From contig URLR01000080.1 in NCBI GenBank assembly GCA_900548815.1, positions 1 through 7,711 on the forward strand: a DNA stretch of 7,711 bases. Direction: 5' to 3'. Below are positions 6,069-7,711 of this stretch, piece after piece. Both the position numbers and the translations under genes were made by a program. The stretch comes from an uncultured Collinsella sp. GTDB taxonomy: Bacteria; Actinomycetota; Coriobacteriia; Coriobacteriales; Coriobacteriaceae. Position 1 is the stretch's first letter. Every line of letters begins with the position of its first letter. The notes under the pieces are model-generated. The model ran no database searches. It was not told the DNA's origin and saw only the letters and a program-made list of their open reading frames with translations.

Positions 6069-6431
6069 ATGCCCCAGGAAATCAAGATTGACGGCATCGG
6101 CATTTCGCCCGATGTTCTGACCGCCATCGTCTCGCGCGCCGTGTCCGATGTCGAGGGCATCGCCTCCGTTGGCGTCAAGGACCTTGCCACCAACCTTGTC
6201 TCCATGATGCTCTCGTCCAAGGCCCCGGCTTCCGAGCCGGCGGTCGAGGCCGAGGTCGTCGGCGACAAGCTCGCACTCACCGTGCGTGTCGTGGTGTTCT
6301 TTGGCTATCCGTTCAAGAAACTCGCCGAGGCCGTTCGCGCCGCCGTGGTCGCCGCCATCGATGCCCAGGTGGGCGTCGAGGTCGAGCGCGTTGACGTTTG
6401 CATCGACGGCCTCGTTTTCCCCAAGGAGTAA
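6069..6431 (+). CDS. Asp23/Gls24 family protein (YqhY-like)
   Basis: A 120-aa small soluble protein of the Asp23/Gls24 envelope-stress family. Family features: the N-terminal I-S-P-D-V-L-T-A-I-V-S-R-A-V-S-D-V-E-G-I segment (12-31), a beta-strand LALTVRVVVFFGYPF (68-82), then helix KLAEAVRAAVVAAIDAQ and final strands VGVEVERVDVCIDGLVF (101-117). There is no signal peptide or membrane span. In Staphylococcus Asp23 is anchored near the membrane. In Bacillus YqhY lies between accC and nusB and is linked to acetyl-CoA carboxylase regulation. Here the gene also precedes nusB, but no acc genes are present; efp takes their place. AGGAGG (6059-6064) lies 4 bases before ATG 6069, so it should be well translated. 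The exact role is unknown. Confidence 0.9.
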   Translation: MPQEIKIDGIGISPDVLTAIVSRAVSDVEGIASVGVKDLATNLVSMMLSSKAPASEPAVEAEVVGDKLALTVRVVVFFGYPFKKLAEAVRAAVVAAIDAQVGVEVERVDVCIDGLVFPKE

Positions 6432-6434
6432 CCT

Positions 6435-7022
6435 TTGAGCCTTAAGGTTTATCGCGGGCGTACGCTTGCCCGCAGTCAGGCGCTGCAGCTGCTGTTCCAG
6501 GCCGAGGCCACGGACAGCCCGCTTGAGCGCGTCCTCGAGGGTGATTTCCTGATCTCGAAGGGTCCCCTCGACCCCTATGCGCTGGAGCTGTGCCGCGGTG
6601 CCTACGAGCATATCGACCGCATCGACTGCGCTCTGCGCTCCGTTGCCAAGAACTGGGATCTTATGCGCATGCCCGGCGCCGACCGCAATCTGCTGCGTAT
6701 CGCCGTTTACGAGATGCGTTTCCTCACCGACGAGGAGGTCTCGGACGCCATCGTGATCAATGAGGCTGTCGAGCTTGCCAAGGCCTATGGCACCGATCAG
6801 TCCGCGTCGTTCGTCAACGGCGTGCTGGGCAAGATCGCGCGCAGCGAGGAGTTGCCGGGCGAGGACCTGTACCAGGAACTGCTGGCCGAGGATCGCGCTC
6901 GCGAGGAGGCGCAGGCTGCCGAGGAGGCCGCCAAGGTCGCTGCCGCTCAGGCTGCCGCCGGTGTACTTGCCGAGGATGCGGACGCTGCTGAGGCCGTCGA
7001 GGCCGACTCCGTCGAGGAGTAG
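6435..7022 (+). CDS. nusB: Transcription antitermination factor NusB with acidic Ala/Glu-rich tail
   Basis: A 195-aa protein. Residues 8-137 form the all-helical NusB domain, which with NusE (S10) binds boxA RNA to promote rRNA antitermination. Motifs visible: RTLARSQALQLLFQAE (9-24), NWDLMRMPGADRNLLRIAVYEM (73-94), DAIVINEAVELAKAYGTDQSASFVNGVLGKI (104-134). The usual family length is about 130-160 aa. Residues 140-195 add a low-complexity, strongly acidic, Ala/Glu-rich tail, probably helical at first and then disordered. Translation starts at TTG 6435, with AAGGAG (6423-6428) placed correctly 6 bases upstream across the preceding stop. A later ATG would remove conserved helix 1. It is three bases after the Asp23-like gene and two before xseB, so clearly in the same operon. 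Confidence 0.95.
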   Translation: MSLKVYRGRTLARSQALQLLFQAEATDSPLERVLEGDFLISKGPLDPYALELCRGAYEHIDRIDCALRSVAKNWDLMRMPGADRNLLRIAVYEMRFLTDEEVSDAIVINEAVELAKAYGTDQSASFVNGVLGKIARSEELPGEDLYQELLAEDRAREEAQAAEEAAKVAAAQAAAGVLAEDADAAEAVEADSVEE

Positions 7023-7024
7023 CC

Positions 7025-7264
7025 ATGCCAGAGGGTTCCGTCCGCAACTTCGACGAGATCTCGGACCGCCTGGACCAGATCATCGCTACCGTTCGCTCCA
7101 AGGATACGTCCTTGGAGCGTTCGCTCGATCTGTTTGACGAGGCGATTGAGCTGGGCTCCCGCGCGGTCGATATGGTCGACATGTTTGAGCTGACGCCGCG
7201 TGAGGCCGATAAGCTCGAACAGGAATACGATGAGGATGCGGCAAACGAATCCCAGGATAGCTAG
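7025..7264 (+). CDS. xseB: Exodeoxyribonuclease VII small subunit
   Basis: A 79-aa helical protein of normal XseB length. The pattern N-F-D-E-I-S-D-R-L-D-Q-I-I-A-T-V (8-23), then S-L-E-R-S-L-D-L-F-D-E-A-I-E-L-G (29-44), matches the XseB helical hairpin. The tail is acidic (L-E-Q-E-Y-D-E-D). XseB subunits assemble on XseA, the catalytic large subunit, to degrade single-stranded DNA. xseA normally lies just upstream but is not in this window. GAGGAG (7014-7019), inside the last nusB codons, lies 5 bases before ATG 7025. The family is short and weakly conserved, so position after nusB and before tlyA contributes to the call. Confidence 0.87.
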   Translation: MPEGSVRNFDEISDRLDQIIATVRSKDTSLERSLDLFDEAIELGSRAVDMVDMFELTPREADKLEQEYDEDAANESQDS

Positions 7265-7290
7265 GCCGCATCTCCGGATACGAATGGTTG

Positions 7291-7663
7291 ATGGCATTCA
7301 TGAAACGCGTGCGTCTTGATGACGAACTGATTTCACAGGGCATCTGCGCCGATCGCGCGGATGCCCTTCGCACTCTTATGGCCGGCTTGGTCTCGAGTGG
7401 CGGCGAGCGCTTGACTTCGCCGGGTCTTAAGGTGATGCCGGGGCTGCCGCTGCACGTGAAGGGGCGTATTCCCTATGTTGGCCGCGGCGGTCTTAAGCTC
7501 GAAGGCGCGCTTGATGCGTTTGGCATCAATCCGACGGGCCTTGCCTGTTTGGATGTGGGCTGCTCTACCGGCGGTTTTACCGATTGCCTGCTCAAGCGCG
7601 GAGCTGCGACTGTTGTCTCTGTGGACGTGGGTCGCGCCCAGTTCGATTGGTCGTTGCGTCAGG
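7291..7663 (+). CDS. tlyA: TlyA family rRNA 2'-O-methyltransferase / hemolysin (3' truncated)
   Basis: The first 124 codons of a TlyA/FtsJ-like protein, cut by the contig end. Members methylate 16S and 23S rRNA ribose 2'-OH with SAM, which affects capreomycin sensitivity; some were named hemolysins. An S4 RNA-binding domain covers about 4-63 (RVRLDDELISQGICADRADALRTLMAGLV). The linker PYVGRGGLKLEGALDAF (61-77) is the family's S-R-G-G-x-K-L block, with G in place of the usual S. SAM motif I is LDVGCSTGGFTDCLL (87-101), followed by VDVGRAQFDWSLRQ. Two in-frame starts are possible: ATG 7291 and ATG 7300, the latter giving M-K-R-V-R-L-D. Neither has a strong Shine-Dalgarno. The gap from xseB is 26 bases. 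Bases from 7664 are adapter and any translation across that point is false. Confidence 0.93.
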
Positions 7664-7711
7664 CTGTCTCTTATACACATCTCCGAGCCCACGAGACGGA
7701 CTCCTATCTCG
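7664..7711 (-). other. Nextera i7 adapter with index and P7 start, not genomic
   Basis: Bases 7664-7697 are the reverse complement of the Nextera read-2 transposase adapter, with the mosaic end at 7664-7682. Then comes GGACTCCT (7698-7705), which matches Nextera i7 index N705 from memory, and ATCTCG, the beginning of the P7 flow-cell sequence. The fragment ends inside tlyA at 7663. Confidence 0.98.

Noticed and set aside
7333..7692. Minus-strand 119-codon frame beginning M-G-S-E-M-C-I-R-D-S
   Set aside because: The first ten residues are translated Nextera adapter, a well-known contaminant peptide. The rest is antisense to tlyA.
1..7711. Composite transposon with 40-bp terminal inverted repeats
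   Set aside because: The repeats are sequencing adapter plus index. There is no transposase, and the cargo is housekeeping genes.

Overview
The window is an assembled contig of about 60% GC (estimated by eye) with Illumina Nextera (Tn5) adapter left on both ends. Genuine genomic DNA runs only from about 41 to 7663. All genes lie on the + strand and are tightly packed. Gene content and protein sequences suggest an actinomycete of the class Coriobacteriia, most likely a gut Collinsella; this is inferred, not proven. No stretch over 300 bases lacks a gene. The longest gaps are 4059-4190 (promoter plus a large hairpin) and 5322-5480 (terminator plus promoter).

Region 1 (41-4058) is one run of overlapping or nearly touching genes. 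It holds the last codons of alaS, then ruvX (Holliday junction resolvase / pre-16S nuclease family), mltG (membrane-bound lytic transglycosylase ending glycan strands), a YqeG-type HAD phosphatase, aroK (shikimate kinase) and a 3-dehydroquinate synthase homologue. By-eye alignment shows that homologue has lost its NAD loop and all three zinc ligands.

Region 2 (4059-5386) is a single-gene unit. A TTGACA promoter is followed by a 63-base interrupted hairpin, an M24 Xaa-Pro peptidase (pepQ-like), and a textbook intrinsic terminator.

Region 3 (5387-7663) starts with a TATAAT promoter and runs efp (elongation factor P), an Asp23/Gls24-family gene, nusB (antitermination), xseB (exonuclease VII small subunit) and the first 124 codons of tlyA (rRNA 2'-O-methyltransferase). 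It is mainly a translation and rRNA-maturation operon.

The order alaS-ruvX-mltG-(aro genes)-aroK-aroB-pepQ-efp-nusB matches the arrangement I recall from Mycobacterium and Streptomyces, but here it is thinned. aroE, aroC and aroQ are absent from their expected places, and aroB is catalytically eroded while aroK is intact. No phage, CRISPR, toxin-antitoxin or natural transposon is visible. The apparent terminal inverted repeats are sequencing adapters. The best lead for new biology is the AroB-like pseudoenzyme, followed by the pepQ leader hairpin.
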